DNA of 42,280 bases, from assembly GCF_003207825.1 (NCBI RefSeq), contig NZ_NKTY01000027.1, forward strand, positions 1 to 42,280, read 5' to 3'. Origin of the DNA: Komagataeibacter saccharivorans (GTDB lineage Bacteria > Pseudomonadota > Alphaproteobacteria > Acetobacterales > Acetobacteraceae). Shown here piece by piece: positions 31,106 to 39,727 of this stretch; the first letter of the stretch is position 1; each line of letters opens with the position of its first letter. The position numbers were made by a program, and so were the translations under genes. The notes below the pieces were generated by a model, which was not told the origin of the DNA, did not search any database, and was given only the letters and a program-made list of their open reading frames with translations.

Positions 31106-33196
31106 TCAGGACAGGAACCCGATCCGCCGGTTGCCGTCACGCCCCGCTATTTCGGCCCGCAGCCGTTCAAGCAGTTCATCTGGCGTGGGGTTTTCGTCCA
31201 GAAGCCGCGCCCGGCGCAGTACCAGCGCGAAGTCGGACGGGACCAGCGTGCTGACATGGCGCAGCGCGGCGGGTGGTTCCTGATCGAAGAAACGGCGGAA
31301 GGCATGGGCTGCCTGTTCAGGCTTCAGATAGCCGAAGCGGGCGCGGAACAGGAAACGCCGCATGCTGGCGGGGTCCAGCTTTTCGACAAGGTTGGTGGTG
31401 CAGGCAAAGGGCAGGGGATGCTGTTCCATCCATGTCAGCATTTCATTGACCTGACTGATCTCCCATGACCGTTCGGCCCCACGGCGATCGCCCAGCAGGC
31501 TGTCGGCTTCGTCAATGATCAGGAAGGACCCGCTGTCGCATGCCTCGGCAAAGGCGGCGGCAATCTGCTGTTCGCTCTGGCCCACATATTTGTCCAGCAG
31601 GTCGGATGCACGCTTCTGCAGTACCGGCATGTCTATCTGGCTGGCCAGATGGCGGGCATATGCACTCTTGCCCGAACCCGGCGGCCCGGACAGCAGTAGC
31701 GAGACCGCGCGGGGTGCGCCGGGGCGCGCCAGCCGCCGGGTCAGGGCCTGCAGGTCACAATCCGCATTGATCAGCGTTTCGTCGTAATCGGCGACCTCGG
31801 GCTGTGACGGCATGGGCATCTGCCCGCCTGCCGCCGCGCGCGCGATGCCGGTCGCGATCATGCTGGCCATGGCCGAATCGCCACCCGCCAGATGGGTGGA
31901 CCGCAGCGCATTGCGGAAGATGGCGGGGGCGGCGGGAATGGCGCGCGCAAGGTCCGCCGCATCCTCGGGCGCCAGGGCCACCTTTTCTTCCCGCGCCATG
32001 TCCTGCCACAGGCGCGTGCGCACGCCGATGCCGGGCTGGCGGACCTCGATGCACAGCGCCATGCGCCGCGCGATGGCGGGGCCAAGCGTATTGAGGTCGT
32101 TTGCCGTCCAGATCACGGGGGTTCCACCCTGTTCGAGCAGACGGTGGAAAAACACCCGGCTGTAGGACTGCGGCGGATCGAACAGGCTGGCGGTGAACAG
32201 GTCCTCCGCCTCGTCGAACAGCAGGATCGAATCCGTGTTGCGCAGCAGGCGCGTGCTGCACCGCAGGTCGGCCAGCCGTTCATGGCGCGAGGGCTCATCG
32301 CCCGCGCTGTCGGCCTCGCCTACCGGATACAGGATCGCGCCGATATGCTGCGCCAGCGTGGCGGCAAATTCGGTCTTGCCGGTGCCGGGGGGGCCATAGA
32401 GAAGGATATTGATGCCGGTCGCATGCGTCCGTACCGCCGCTTCCAGCAGTTTTGCGGCAATTTCCGCCTGCTGGCCCAGATGGGAAAAGGCGTCCCATGG
32501 CAGGGTCGCGGTGCGGGGCTGGCCCAGCAGCAGGGAACGGATGTCGCCCACCACGCTGGCACGCCGGTTCATGAGCGCCATGAGCCGGGGCAGCAGGGTG
32601 ATGTCGCCGTCCTCGTCCACGGTCATGAGGCCACTCATGCGCAACTGCCCGTCGGGGGCGAGGGCGGTGGCGATCGCGTCCTCCTCCTGCCCCAGCAGCA
32701 GGTGCAGCAGGGGAATGTCCTCGCACAGGAAGGGACCGCGCGAACGGTTTTCGCACAGGTCATCCCATAACTGCTCGAAATGGCCGTTCAGGCGGTAGCA
32801 CATGGCAAGGCCAAGGATCTCGCTGGCGACCCGGCCCAGCCCGGTGGCCTGTGTCAGTTCCTCAAGCCATGTATCCACGTAGCCCCGTTCGCCCGCATGC
32901 TGCTGGCGCGCTTCCTCCAGCGCGTGACCCAGGTGTTTCCACTCGGTCGCGGTCGGCGGGGTTTCGCCATCGTGGCGGGGGGCGGCGGGCAGGACCTTGT
33001 CGGGCAGGCCAAGTTCGGGCTGGGCCTGCACTACGCAGCGGACTAGGGCACCCGCATCGCGCGCGCCACGATGGATCGACCCATGCAGCATACACAGCAT
33101 TTCCAGCAGCCGACGCGTTTCACCACGTACGCGCGGCGAACGTGTTGGGACTGGCCTGCGGCGGGGTGCCGGTATTCTGCTTTTGGCTAGCGCCAT
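31106..33196 (-). CDS. Double-AAA+ ATPase
   Basis: A 696-residue protein with a helical N-terminal part (about 25-230) and two AAA+ modules. The first has Walker A GPPGTGKT at 268-275 and Walker B ILLFDEAED at 324-332. The second has Walker A GPPGSGKS at 504-511, Walker B FLIIDEAD at 558-565 and a sensor TTN at 600-602. Both look ATPase-competent, so it is a likely remodelling motor, comparable in layout to other tandem-AAA proteins of proteobacteria whose targets are unknown. No protease domain, signal peptide or membrane segment is seen. AGGAGA eight bases before ATG 33196 sets the start. The unknown gene upstream is the probable partner. Confidence 0.85.
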   Translation of the reverse strand: MALAKSRIPAPRRRPVPTRSPRVRGETRRLLEMLCMLHGSIHRGARDAGALVRCVVQAQPELGLPDKVLPAAPRHDGETPPTATEWKHLGHALEEARQQHAGERGYVDTWLEELTQATGLGRVASEILGLAMCYRLNGHFEQLWDDLCENRSRGPFLCEDIPLLHLLLGQEEDAIATALAPDGQLRMSGLMTVDEDGDITLLPRLMALMNRRASVVGDIRSLLLGQPRTATLPWDAFSHLGQQAEIAAKLLEAAVRTHATGINILLYGPPGTGKTEFAATLAQHIGAILYPVGEADSAGDEPSRHERLADLRCSTRLLRNTDSILLFDEAEDLFTASLFDPPQSYSRVFFHRLLEQGGTPVIWTANDLNTLGPAIARRMALCIEVRQPGIGVRTRLWQDMAREEKVALAPEDAADLARAIPAAPAIFRNALRSTHLAGGDSAMASMIATGIARAAAGGQMPMPSQPEVADYDETLINADCDLQALTRRLARPGAPRAVSLLLSGPPGSGKSAYARHLASQIDMPVLQKRASDLLDKYVGQSEQQIAAAFAEACDSGSFLIIDEADSLLGDRRGAERSWEISQVNEMLTWMEQHPLPFACTTNLVEKLDPASMRRFLFRARFGYLKPEQAAHAFRRFFDQEPPAALRHVSTLVPSDFALVLRRARLLDENPTPDELLERLRAEIAGRDGNRRIGFLS

Positions 33197-33253
33197 AAAT
33201 GGGGTCTCCTGCTACTCCGGTATGAATATAGGTCTTGCAGGGCCGGATGTCGT

Positions 33254-33283
33254 GGGGGGAGAGAAATTGTTTTCTCTCCCCCC
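33254..33283 (-). other. Long perfect hairpin between the partner gene and the AAA+ ATPase gene
   Basis: A 13-bp perfect stem (GGGGGGAGAGAAA with TTTCTCTCCCCCC) closes a 4-base loop. It begins five bases past the stop of the upstream gene and 58 bases before the ATPase start, and no T-run follows it. It could reduce read-through into the ATPase gene, protect the 3' end of the upstream mRNA, or act as a terminator of unusual form. Confidence 0.7.
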
Positions 33284-33288
33284 ATCCT

Positions 33289-34284
33289 TCAGCTCCGGTC
33301 GGAGAGTGCAAAACCGGTTTCAACCTGTTTCAGCAGGCCATCAAGTTCCGTGCGCCGCAGCGGGTCGGTGCCGGTGGAGACATGGGCGCGGGCGCGTTTT
33401 TTCAGGCTGCCCGCAATACGGGGGTTGATGGGACGCTGCGCGCCGTTGCGCAGCAGGTCGGCAATGCTGGCCCCCTGCGCGTGGGCGGCATGCACCACGG
33501 AAAACGCCATGTGGTTGACGATGTTCTCGAACTCGAAACGTCCGAAGCGGGAATGGCAGCGGCTGAGCTGGTCCAGTGCCGCGGCGTAACGCTCCACCGG
33601 GTTGGCCTGTCCCGGCGTGCGGAAATGCTGGGTATGATAGACCGAGGCCTGCCCGTGTTCCTCCCGCGCCAGATCCCATTCGCCAATGGCGGTGCATTCC
33701 GTCTCGATCAGGCAGTGCAGCGCACGCGCGTTCAGGCAGGCCGAGATGAAGTCCGTATGGGTCAGGTCATTCCACGCCAGCGCCTGTCCCGCGCGCTGCA
33801 TGGCGAAACGGAAGCCCCGGCGGCCATCGATGCCGTACAGGATGGTGGTGGTGCCCCGGCACAGCGGATCGGTTCCCGTCACCATGATGTGACTGGCGTC
33901 GGTGCGGTGCATGTAATGCTGCCACGTCATGACATCCAGCAGGGTTTCATCTTCTACCATGCGATCCGTGTGGCGACGTACATGGGCCATGAAACTGGTG
34001 GCCGCCAGTCCCGTCACCGCGCGCGGTGCAAAGTCGACCTGCCACCATACGCAGGCCTTGAGCAGGTGGAATGCAAGGCTGTCGCACAGCGCCGCCAGAC
34101 GGGCATCTTCCGCCATGGCGGTATCCGCCTGTCCGTCACACAGGGCGCGTATGGCGCGGAACCGGTTGGAAAGAAGGTCAAGCTGCCGCGCAACCGGCTG
34201 CCAGGGGTCGAAATAGTTTACCAGCCGCTCGGGGCGGGAATGCTGCATATGCCAGGTAGCCAGGGCGGAGCGTGTTTCACGCAT
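33289..34284 (-). CDS. Unknown protein, putative partner of the AAA+ ATPase
   Basis: I do not recognise this 331-residue protein. It looks mainly helical and soluble and is unusually rich in His, Trp and Met in its first two thirds (for example ACVWWQVDF, DVMTWQHYMHRTDASHI). The C-terminal third is basic. There is no signal peptide, membrane segment or obvious catalytic motif. AAGGA eight bases before ATG 34284 supports the start. It lies directly upstream of the AAA+ gene on the same strand with 92 bases between, so a client, adaptor or regulator of the ATPase is a reasonable inference but no more. Confidence 0.65.
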   Translation of the reverse strand: MRETRSALATWHMQHSRPERLVNYFDPWQPVARQLDLLSNRFRAIRALCDGQADTAMAEDARLAALCDSLAFHLLKACVWWQVDFAPRAVTGLAATSFMAHVRRHTDRMVEDETLLDVMTWQHYMHRTDASHIMVTGTDPLCRGTTTILYGIDGRRGFRFAMQRAGQALAWNDLTHTDFISACLNARALHCLIETECTAIGEWDLAREEHGQASVYHTQHFRTPGQANPVERYAAALDQLSRCHSRFGRFEFENIVNHMAFSVVHAAHAQGASIADLLRNGAQRPINPRIAGSLKKRARAHVSTGTDPLRRTELDGLLKQVETGFALSDRS

Positions 34285-34500
34285 CGGACGGTCCTTGAAG
34301 TATCTGGGGCCATGGGGGCAGATGTTGCGTAACGGTTATTGTTATTGCCGCAGGCATTGCCTGCGTCCTGCACGGCCATGCGTTCAACGCGATGGAAACA
34401 GGTCACACAGGATACGGCGCCTGTCGGGGCGACAGGCTGGGGGCGGCGGAATATCTATCGCCAATACGCCATATCCATTCGCATTATAGGCACGAATGTA

Positions 34501-34515
34501 TGATAATCGTTATTA
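34501..34515. promoter_or_regulatory. Fur-box-like palindrome
   Basis: TGATAAT-C-GTTATTA matches a 7-1-7 Fur box (TGATAATnATTATCA) at 13 of 15 positions by my reading. It lies in a 291-base gap rich in A/T, 217 bases upstream of the unknown gene at 34284 and just past the stop of the propeller gene. The gap holds no other recognisable feature. A chance match in AT-rich DNA is quite possible. Confidence 0.3.
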
Positions 34516-34575
34516 ATATCACATTAAATCCGGGACAGGTTCCCTCGCCCGGTAACGCGGATTACCTCGACCGCG

Positions 34576-35502
34576 TCAGTAACGCCGCGACCGCTGCATC
34601 AGTTCGCGCGTCATGCGTCCGATATCCACCCCGGCCCGCCTGATGACGGACCGGCTGGTATGCTTCGCGTCCACCAGTGTCACCGGCCCGGCGGCGGACA
34701 GGGTATGCAGCCCGTCGGTGGCCGGTCGCCACGCGGGGGGGGCTGTCAGGGCCGCAAGGGGGTGGGCGGCAAAGGTACTGGTGGTCAGGGTGGTGATGGC
34801 CAGCGGGGTGATGGCGCCCCCATAGGTCCGGGCACAGTCCTGCGTGGGCAGGATGATGGTGCCATCTTCCATCACGACCGGCGTGCCGCCGGGGCGAGCA
34901 CTGTGTATGTCGCGCCGCACGGGATTGCCCGGATGCGGGTGCCACGGCCCGCTTATGCGTTCGGCCCATGCAACGTGCAGGGTATCGATCCGTGGGCGTG
35001 CCGCCTCATCCCATGGGGTATAGAACAGCCACCATCTGCCATCGTGGAACAGGGGGGAGGCATCGATCAGCGCACCGGGGAAGACGCAGTTTTCCACCGC
35101 TTTCCAGTGAAAGGGGAAATCCGTTGCCCGGTACAGGCGCTGCGTGCCGCTGGCCCCCGATTCCGGCATCATCAGGAAACTGCCGTCCGTATCACGCATG
35201 ATGACGGGGTAGGACAGGTGCCACGGCTCCACCAGAACGGGGCGGTGCGACAGGATGCGCAGGGTGCGGTCCAGCACGAATACGTCGATGCGTCCTACCT
35301 TCACGCGGTAATCATAGGCTTCGGCAAACAGGTACAGACGGTCTTCATGCCAGATGCCGAACGGGTCGGCCAGAAAGCGGAAGGAACCGGGATCGGGCAG
35401 CCATGTAACCGGCATGGAATCCAGCGTACCGGCGCGGATGATATCAGGCAGCGGACGGTTTATGATGCCCGTCTGCCATATGTCGGTACGGCCAAGTCCC
35501 AT
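34576..35502 (-). CDS. GH43-like beta-propeller protein resembling the GINT1 N-terminal domain
   Basis: A 308-residue soluble protein with five-bladed propeller features: [20 protein letters not shown] near residue 40, [28 protein letters not shown], and WWLFYTPWD near 160, then NPVRRD and [15 protein letters not shown]. This series resembles the N-terminal domain of plant glucosamine inositolphosphorylceramide transferase 1 and bacterial proteins in polysaccharide gene sets. No glycosyltransferase domain follows here. A role in glycan or glycolipid modification is inference. The start at ATG 35502 has GGGA seven bases upstream. It is divergent from panB. Confidence 0.68.
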   Translation of the reverse strand: MGLGRTDIWQTGIINRPLPDIIRAGTLDSMPVTWLPDPGSFRFLADPFGIWHEDRLYLFAEAYDYRVKVGRIDVFVLDRTLRILSHRPVLVEPWHLSYPVIMRDTDGSFLMMPESGASGTQRLYRATDFPFHWKAVENCVFPGALIDASPLFHDGRWWLFYTPWDEAARPRIDTLHVAWAERISGPWHPHPGNPVRRDIHSARPGGTPVVMEDGTIILPTQDCARTYGGAITPLAITTLTTSTFAAHPLAALTAPPAWRPATDGLHTLSAAGPVTLVDAKHTSRSVIRRAGVDIGRMTRELMQRSRRY

Positions 35503-35604
35503 GACGCTATCCCGCTCCTGTCCGGGTTGGATTTGCAAACACAGGGGTGCTGCAATATGCCAGATGCCATCTGTACCAGATGGAATATCAGGGGAATAGC
35601 AAGC

Positions 35605-36435
35605 ATGGCCAATGTGGAACAGCCCCGGCGGCGGACCATTCGTGACGTTCGCAAGGGGGACGTGCCCGGTGTATGGCTGACAGCCTATACCGCACCCATG
35701 GCACGCCTGCTGGACGGGCATGTGGATGTCATGCTGGTGGGGGATTCGCTGGGCATGGTGGTCTATGGCATGCCCGATACGCTTGGCGTGGGCATGGACA
35801 TGATGATCGCCCATGGCGCTGCCGTTGTCCGCGCATCGCGGCAGGCGCTGGTGGTGGTGGACATGCCGTTTGGTTCCTATCAGGAATCACCGGCGCAGGC
35901 TTTCCGCAATGCGGCCCGCATCATGGCGGAAACCGGCTGCGGCGCGGTCAAGCTGGAAGGCGGGACCGAAATGGCCGCGACCGTCAGTTTCCTCGTCCAG
36001 CGCGGCATACCGGTATGCGGCCATGTCGGACTTATGCCGCAGGCCGTCAACACCACCGGGGGCTTCCGCACGCAGGGCCGCGATGAACAGCAGGCCCGCA
36101 AGGTGCATGACGACGCCCACGCCATTGCCGCCGCCGGGGCCTTCGCCGTGGTGCTGGAAGGCACCATTGAGCCTCTGGCGCGTGAAATCGCAACCAGTGT
36201 TCCGGTGCCGGTTATCGGCATCGGGGCATCGCCCGCCTGTGACGGGCAGGTGCTGGTGGTCGATGACATGCTGGGCGTGTTCGGCACGTTTACGCCGCGT
36301 TTTGTCCGCCGCTATGCCGATGTGGGGAATGTGATTGAGGATGCCGCCGCCCGTTACGCCGATGACGTGCGTGCGCGCCGTTTTCCCGGACCGGAGGAAT
36401 GTTTTGGCGTGCGCCGTCAGGTTACGCCGGGCTGA
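35605..36435 (+). CDS. panB: 3-methyl-2-oxobutanoate hydroxymethyltransferase
   Basis: A 276-residue enzyme making ketopantoate from 2-oxoisovalerate and methylenetetrahydrofolate, the first committed step to pantothenate and CoA. Motifs include [14 protein letters not shown] near residue 45, [18 protein letters not shown], the GHVGLMPQ segment and [18 protein letters not shown]. The length is normal. GGGGAA at 35591-35596, eight bases before ATG 35605, sets the start; the frame is open far upstream but without similarity. panC is not adjacent. A palindrome (CCATCTG-TAC-CAGATGG, 35567-35583) lies just ahead and could be an operator. Confidence 0.95.
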   Translation: MANVEQPRRRTIRDVRKGDVPGVWLTAYTAPMARLLDGHVDVMLVGDSLGMVVYGMPDTLGVGMDMMIAHGAAVVRASRQALVVVDMPFGSYQESPAQAFRNAARIMAETGCGAVKLEGGTEMAATVSFLVQRGIPVCGHVGLMPQAVNTTGGFRTQGRDEQQARKVHDDAHAIAAAGAFAVVLEGTIEPLAREIATSVPVPVIGIGASPACDGQVLVVDDMLGVFGTFTPRFVRRYADVGNVIEDAAARYADDVRARRFPGPEECFGVRRQVTPG

Positions 36436-36442
36436 TCCCCTT

Positions 36443-36465
36443 GCCCGCGCCGCATCGGCGCGGGC
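36443..36465. terminator. Bidirectional hairpin between panB and the TonB-dependent receptor
   Basis: A 10-bp perfect stem, GCCCGCGCCG/CGGCGCGGGC, with a CAT loop sits between the two convergent stops. There is no T-run. It is the only structure in the 40-base gap. Confidence 0.6.
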
Positions 36466-36475
36466 ATGCGGCCCT

Positions 36476-38836
36476 TCAGAAGCCTGATGCTGCCGTAAAC
36501 AGCACCGCCAGCCCGCCGCCCACGTAATATTGCGGCCCGTCGGCTGCGGTCAGGGTAGGGGTCGCAACGCCGGACAGGTAATGCTGGTTGGTGATATTGA
36601 CGAAGTTCATCCGGAATTCGGGATGTGACAGAAAGGCGTGGTCGTCCATGCGGTAGCCGATGGCAAGATTGCCCGTGGTGTGGTCGGGCATGCGTTCGTC
36701 ATTCATGAAGGTGGAATACTGCCGGCCCGTATAATGGACCGACGCGATACCGAAGAAGTGGCCGTCATCATAACTCAGCCCGGCGGAAGCCTGCAGCGTC
36801 GGGCTTTCCACCGCTGTCTTGCCCCGCGTGGCCAGCATGCCGCTGGTGGAGGGGATGTCACTGTCAATGGTCGCGTGCAGGTATTCCCCCGACAGATAGG
36901 GTGCGAAGTGATGCCATGGCTTCAGCCCGATTTCCACATCCACCCCGCGTGAGGTCTGGCCCCCGCCATTGATGGTGGAATCAACCTGCGCGCCGTTCAC
37001 GTTCAGCAGCGTCTGGATTTCGCGGTTGGTGAAATCATAGTTGAACAGCGTAAGGCTGCCGATAATCAGGTTGCCGCTGTAGCGGTAGCCCAGTTCCTCC
37101 GATACGGAATATTCGTTCTTGAGCTGGGTTGTGATCCCGCTGGCCGTCACCCCGCCAAACAGCGCGCTTTCATCCGGTGTGCGGAAATTGGTGGTGGTGT
37201 TGAAGAATATCATATGCCGGGGCGTGATGCGGTAGCGGATGGCGATGCGCGGCAGCGGCGTAGCGGCATTGCTGCCCGCAGCCGTCTGCACGCCAGCCGA
37301 AGTGGTGGTGCCATGGCGGTCCAGCATTACTTCCTTGAAGCCGACATCAACCATAAGCCTGTGGTTGAGGAAGTGCATCCGGTCGCCCACATACAGCGCA
37401 TTGGTCTGGGAAATCATATGGTAGCTGCCTGCATCAAGCTGCTGGCCATCGGGCAGCAGCACGGTGCGGCTGATCCGGTCCACCCATATGTCCGGCGCGT
37501 AACCGCTGCCGTTTACGGCGGTAAAGGGCTGGTGTTCGCTATCGTCGGAATAGTCGTACCAGTAGCCGAACACCAGATCATGGTTGGCTACCTGCCAGTC
37601 CAGGGCGGCATTGAAGCCGGAACGGTAACTGGTCTGGGTCCAGTTGGCGCGCACGACGGCATCCGCATCGGGCACCCCGGCGGGGCTTGCCCCGCTGAAC
37701 ATTCCGGTTTCCCCCATCGTCGTGCCGCCGGGATCGTTGCCGTAGCTCCATTGGGCATAGGGCGTGAGCTTGAGGTGCAGCCGGTCCGCCAGCGTCAGCC
37801 GCGCCGGTGCCGCGACGTAGAAGATACGTTCGGGCTGGCGGTACAGCGCCCAGTAATCGGTGCCGCCCGCGGCATCGTTCGGGTTGTAGGTGGCGGCAAG
37901 GTTGTTTGCCGCCCCATGCGGTCCTTCGGCCTGCCAGTCCGTCTTGTCCACGGGGGGATAGTAGCTGGCGACCATCGTATTCCACGTGCCCAGCACCGAA
38001 ACGCGGTTGCCCGCCCCCCATTCGCGCAGGAACTTGAAATCGATATGCTGGCGTTCATCATGGCCGGGACCGCGCCAGTTATCGGTATAACCATGGGAAT
38101 ACGACACGAAGCCCCGTATGCCGGTATGCCCGATCTGCCCCGTTTCCAGCCGCAGGAACTGCCGGTTGGTGTTGTACGAACCATAGGACACATCCGCATA
38201 CCCACCCGCGCGGGTGGACGGATCGCGGAAGGACAGGTTCATGAGGCCACCCGCCGCGTTCAGCACGGGGGAATCAAGATCCGCCGATCCCTGTTCGAGC
38301 GAGACGCTCTGGTAATTCTCGGTATCAGCGAACTGACCCGGATAACCGTTGTAATAGGCGATGTCGTTAAGCGGCATGCCTTCAAGCACGTAACCCAGCG
38401 AATCCCCGCCCAGCCCGCGTACGCTGATATTGGTCTGGGGTGAAAATCCCAGCGGATCGGATGAGGATACATTGGCGCCCGGCAGCAGGCTGACCATGTC
38501 GAACGCGGTAGCACTTGGCGCCTGCTTGCGCATGAAATCCGTGCCGATGGTGCTGACGGATTTTGCCGCGTCCTCCTCCCGGATCAGGCCGCCGCCGGGC
38601 TGGGTGCCGACCACGTGCTGGCTGGTCACGGTCATCCGCTCCACCTTGGGGGCGGCTGGCTGGCTGGTGGCATGGGACGTGGCCGGGGCGGCGGTGGATG
38701 TGGCGGGGACGTTGTCGTTACCCGCGGCCATGCCCGGCCCCATGCCCAGCGCCATGCCAAGGGCCGCCGTAAGCATCTGACGGCATGAGAGAATACCGGC
38801 ATCGGGCACAACAGGGGGGCGGGGTGTGCGCGGCAT
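36476..38836 (-). CDS. TonB-dependent outer-membrane receptor
   Basis: A 786-residue receptor. The signal peptide ends near GMAAG (residue 38). A plug domain (about 85-220) carries LLPGANVSSSDPLGF and NISVRGLGGDSLGYVLEG. A 22-strand barrel follows, with PEFRMNFVNITNQHYLSG near the end and the terminal Phe used for outer-membrane assembly. It imports a scarce ligand powered by TonB-ExbBD. Sequence alone does not say whether that is a siderophore, a cobalamin or another ligand. AGGAA six bases before ATG 38836 sets the start. No Fur box is evident in the 171-base divergent gap shared with phoU, and no transport genes are linked. Confidence 0.92.
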   Translation of the reverse strand: MPRTPRPPVVPDAGILSCRQMLTAALGMALGMGPGMAAGNDNVPATSTAAPATSHATSQPAAPKVERMTVTSQHVVGTQPGGGLIREEDAAKSVSTIGTDFMRKQAPSATAFDMVSLLPGANVSSSDPLGFSPQTNISVRGLGGDSLGYVLEGMPLNDIAYYNGYPGQFADTENYQSVSLEQGSADLDSPVLNAAGGLMNLSFRDPSTRAGGYADVSYGSYNTNRQFLRLETGQIGHTGIRGFVSYSHGYTDNWRGPGHDERQHIDFKFLREWGAGNRVSVLGTWNTMVASYYPPVDKTDWQAEGPHGAANNLAATYNPNDAAGGTDYWALYRQPERIFYVAAPARLTLADRLHLKLTPYAQWSYGNDPGGTTMGETGMFSGASPAGVPDADAVVRANWTQTSYRSGFNAALDWQVANHDLVFGYWYDYSDDSEHQPFTAVNGSGYAPDIWVDRISRTVLLPDGQQLDAGSYHMISQTNALYVGDRMHFLNHRLMVDVGFKEVMLDRHGTTTSAGVQTAAGSNAATPLPRIAIRYRITPRHMIFFNTTTNFRTPDESALFGGVTASGITTQLKNEYSVSEELGYRYSGNLIIGSLTLFNYDFTNREIQTLLNVNGAQVDSTINGGGQTSRGVDVEIGLKPWHHFAPYLSGEYLHATIDSDIPSTSGMLATRGKTAVESPTLQASAGLSYDDGHFFGIASVHYTGRQYSTFMNDERMPDHTTGNLAIGYRMDDHAFLSHPEFRMNFVNITNQHYLSGVATPTLTAADGPQYYVGGGLAVLFTAASGF

Positions 38837-39007
38837 TTCGTATTCCTGAAAAAATCTTTTTATTTCATTATTTTGTCCCACCCCGGTGGGGTATGACATC
38901 GTCTTGAACAAATTCGGGACCGATATAATATACTCAAATAGCGTATCGTAAGCCCCGTTTTCGGGCACATCCCGTATAATTGTGCGGGCAGGCAGGAAGG
39001 TTCGCAG

Positions 39008-39727
39008 GTGGGACAGGAATCGGCACATATCGTACGCAGTTATGAACAGGAGCTGGAGCATCTGCGCTCCATGATGGCACGCATGGGCGGCCTGGTGGAG
39101 CGACAGACATCGCAGGCCATCGCCGCCATCGCCGACCGTGACGAAAGCGCCGCCGGGATCGCATCCGACCTCGATCCGCAGGTCGATACGCTGGAACGCG
39201 ATGTGGAAGCCATGGTCATCCGCATCCTCGCCCTGCGTTCGCCGGTGGCGGGCGACCTGCGTGAAGTGGTGTCGGCGCTGAAGATCACGGGGGATATGGA
39301 ACGCATCGGTGACTGCGCCGCCTCCATCGCGCGGCGGTCGCTGCGGGCGGAACTGGTGGCGTCGCGCGTCTCGCTCAGCGGGCTGCGCGGCATGGGCCGC
39401 CTCGTGCAGGACAACCTGCGCCGCGCCATTGACGCGATGAGCCAGCGCAACGCCACGCTTGCGCGGGAAGTCTGGCAGTCCGATACGGCGGTGGACGAAC
39501 TGTACAACGCCATGTTCCGTGAACTGGTTACCTACATGATGGAAGACCCGCGCAACATCGGCGCCTGCACGCATCTGCTGTTCATCGCCAAGAACCTTGA
39601 ACGCATCGGCGATCACGCCACCAACATCGCCGAACGGGTCTATTACACCGCCACGGGCGAAATCCTGCCTGTCGTGCGCCCGCGTGGCGGGTTCTCCGGG
39701 CAGGGAGGGCGGGACGGTGCAGCCTGA
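39008..39727 (+). CDS. phoU: Phosphate signalling protein PhoU
   Basis: A 239-residue all-helical protein with the two PhoU repeats, each carrying the metal-binding ER-GD motif (GDMERIGDCA near residue 95, KNLERIGDHATNIAE near 200). PhoU links the Pst phosphate importer to the PhoR-PhoB two-component system and restrains the Pho response when phosphate is plentiful. The start is a GTG at 39008 with AGGAAGG seven bases upstream. A TATAAT at 38975-38980 could be its -10; I see no good -35. pst genes and phoR are not in the window. Confidence 0.93.
   Translation: MGQESAHIVRSYEQELEHLRSMMARMGGLVERQTSQAIAAIADRDESAAGIASDLDPQVDTLERDVEAMVIRILALRSPVAGDLREVVSALKITGDMERIGDCAASIARRSLRAELVASRVSLSGLRGMGRLVQDNLRRAIDAMSQRNATLAREVWQSDTAVDELYNAMFRELVTYMMEDPRNIGACTHLLFIAKNLERIGDHATNIAERVYYTATGEILPVVRPRGGFSGQGGRDGAA

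Noticed and set aside
34660-35604. N-terminal extension of the panB frame
   Set aside because: The extension is the antisense of the propeller gene; panB homology begins just after ATG 35605, which has a ribosome binding site.
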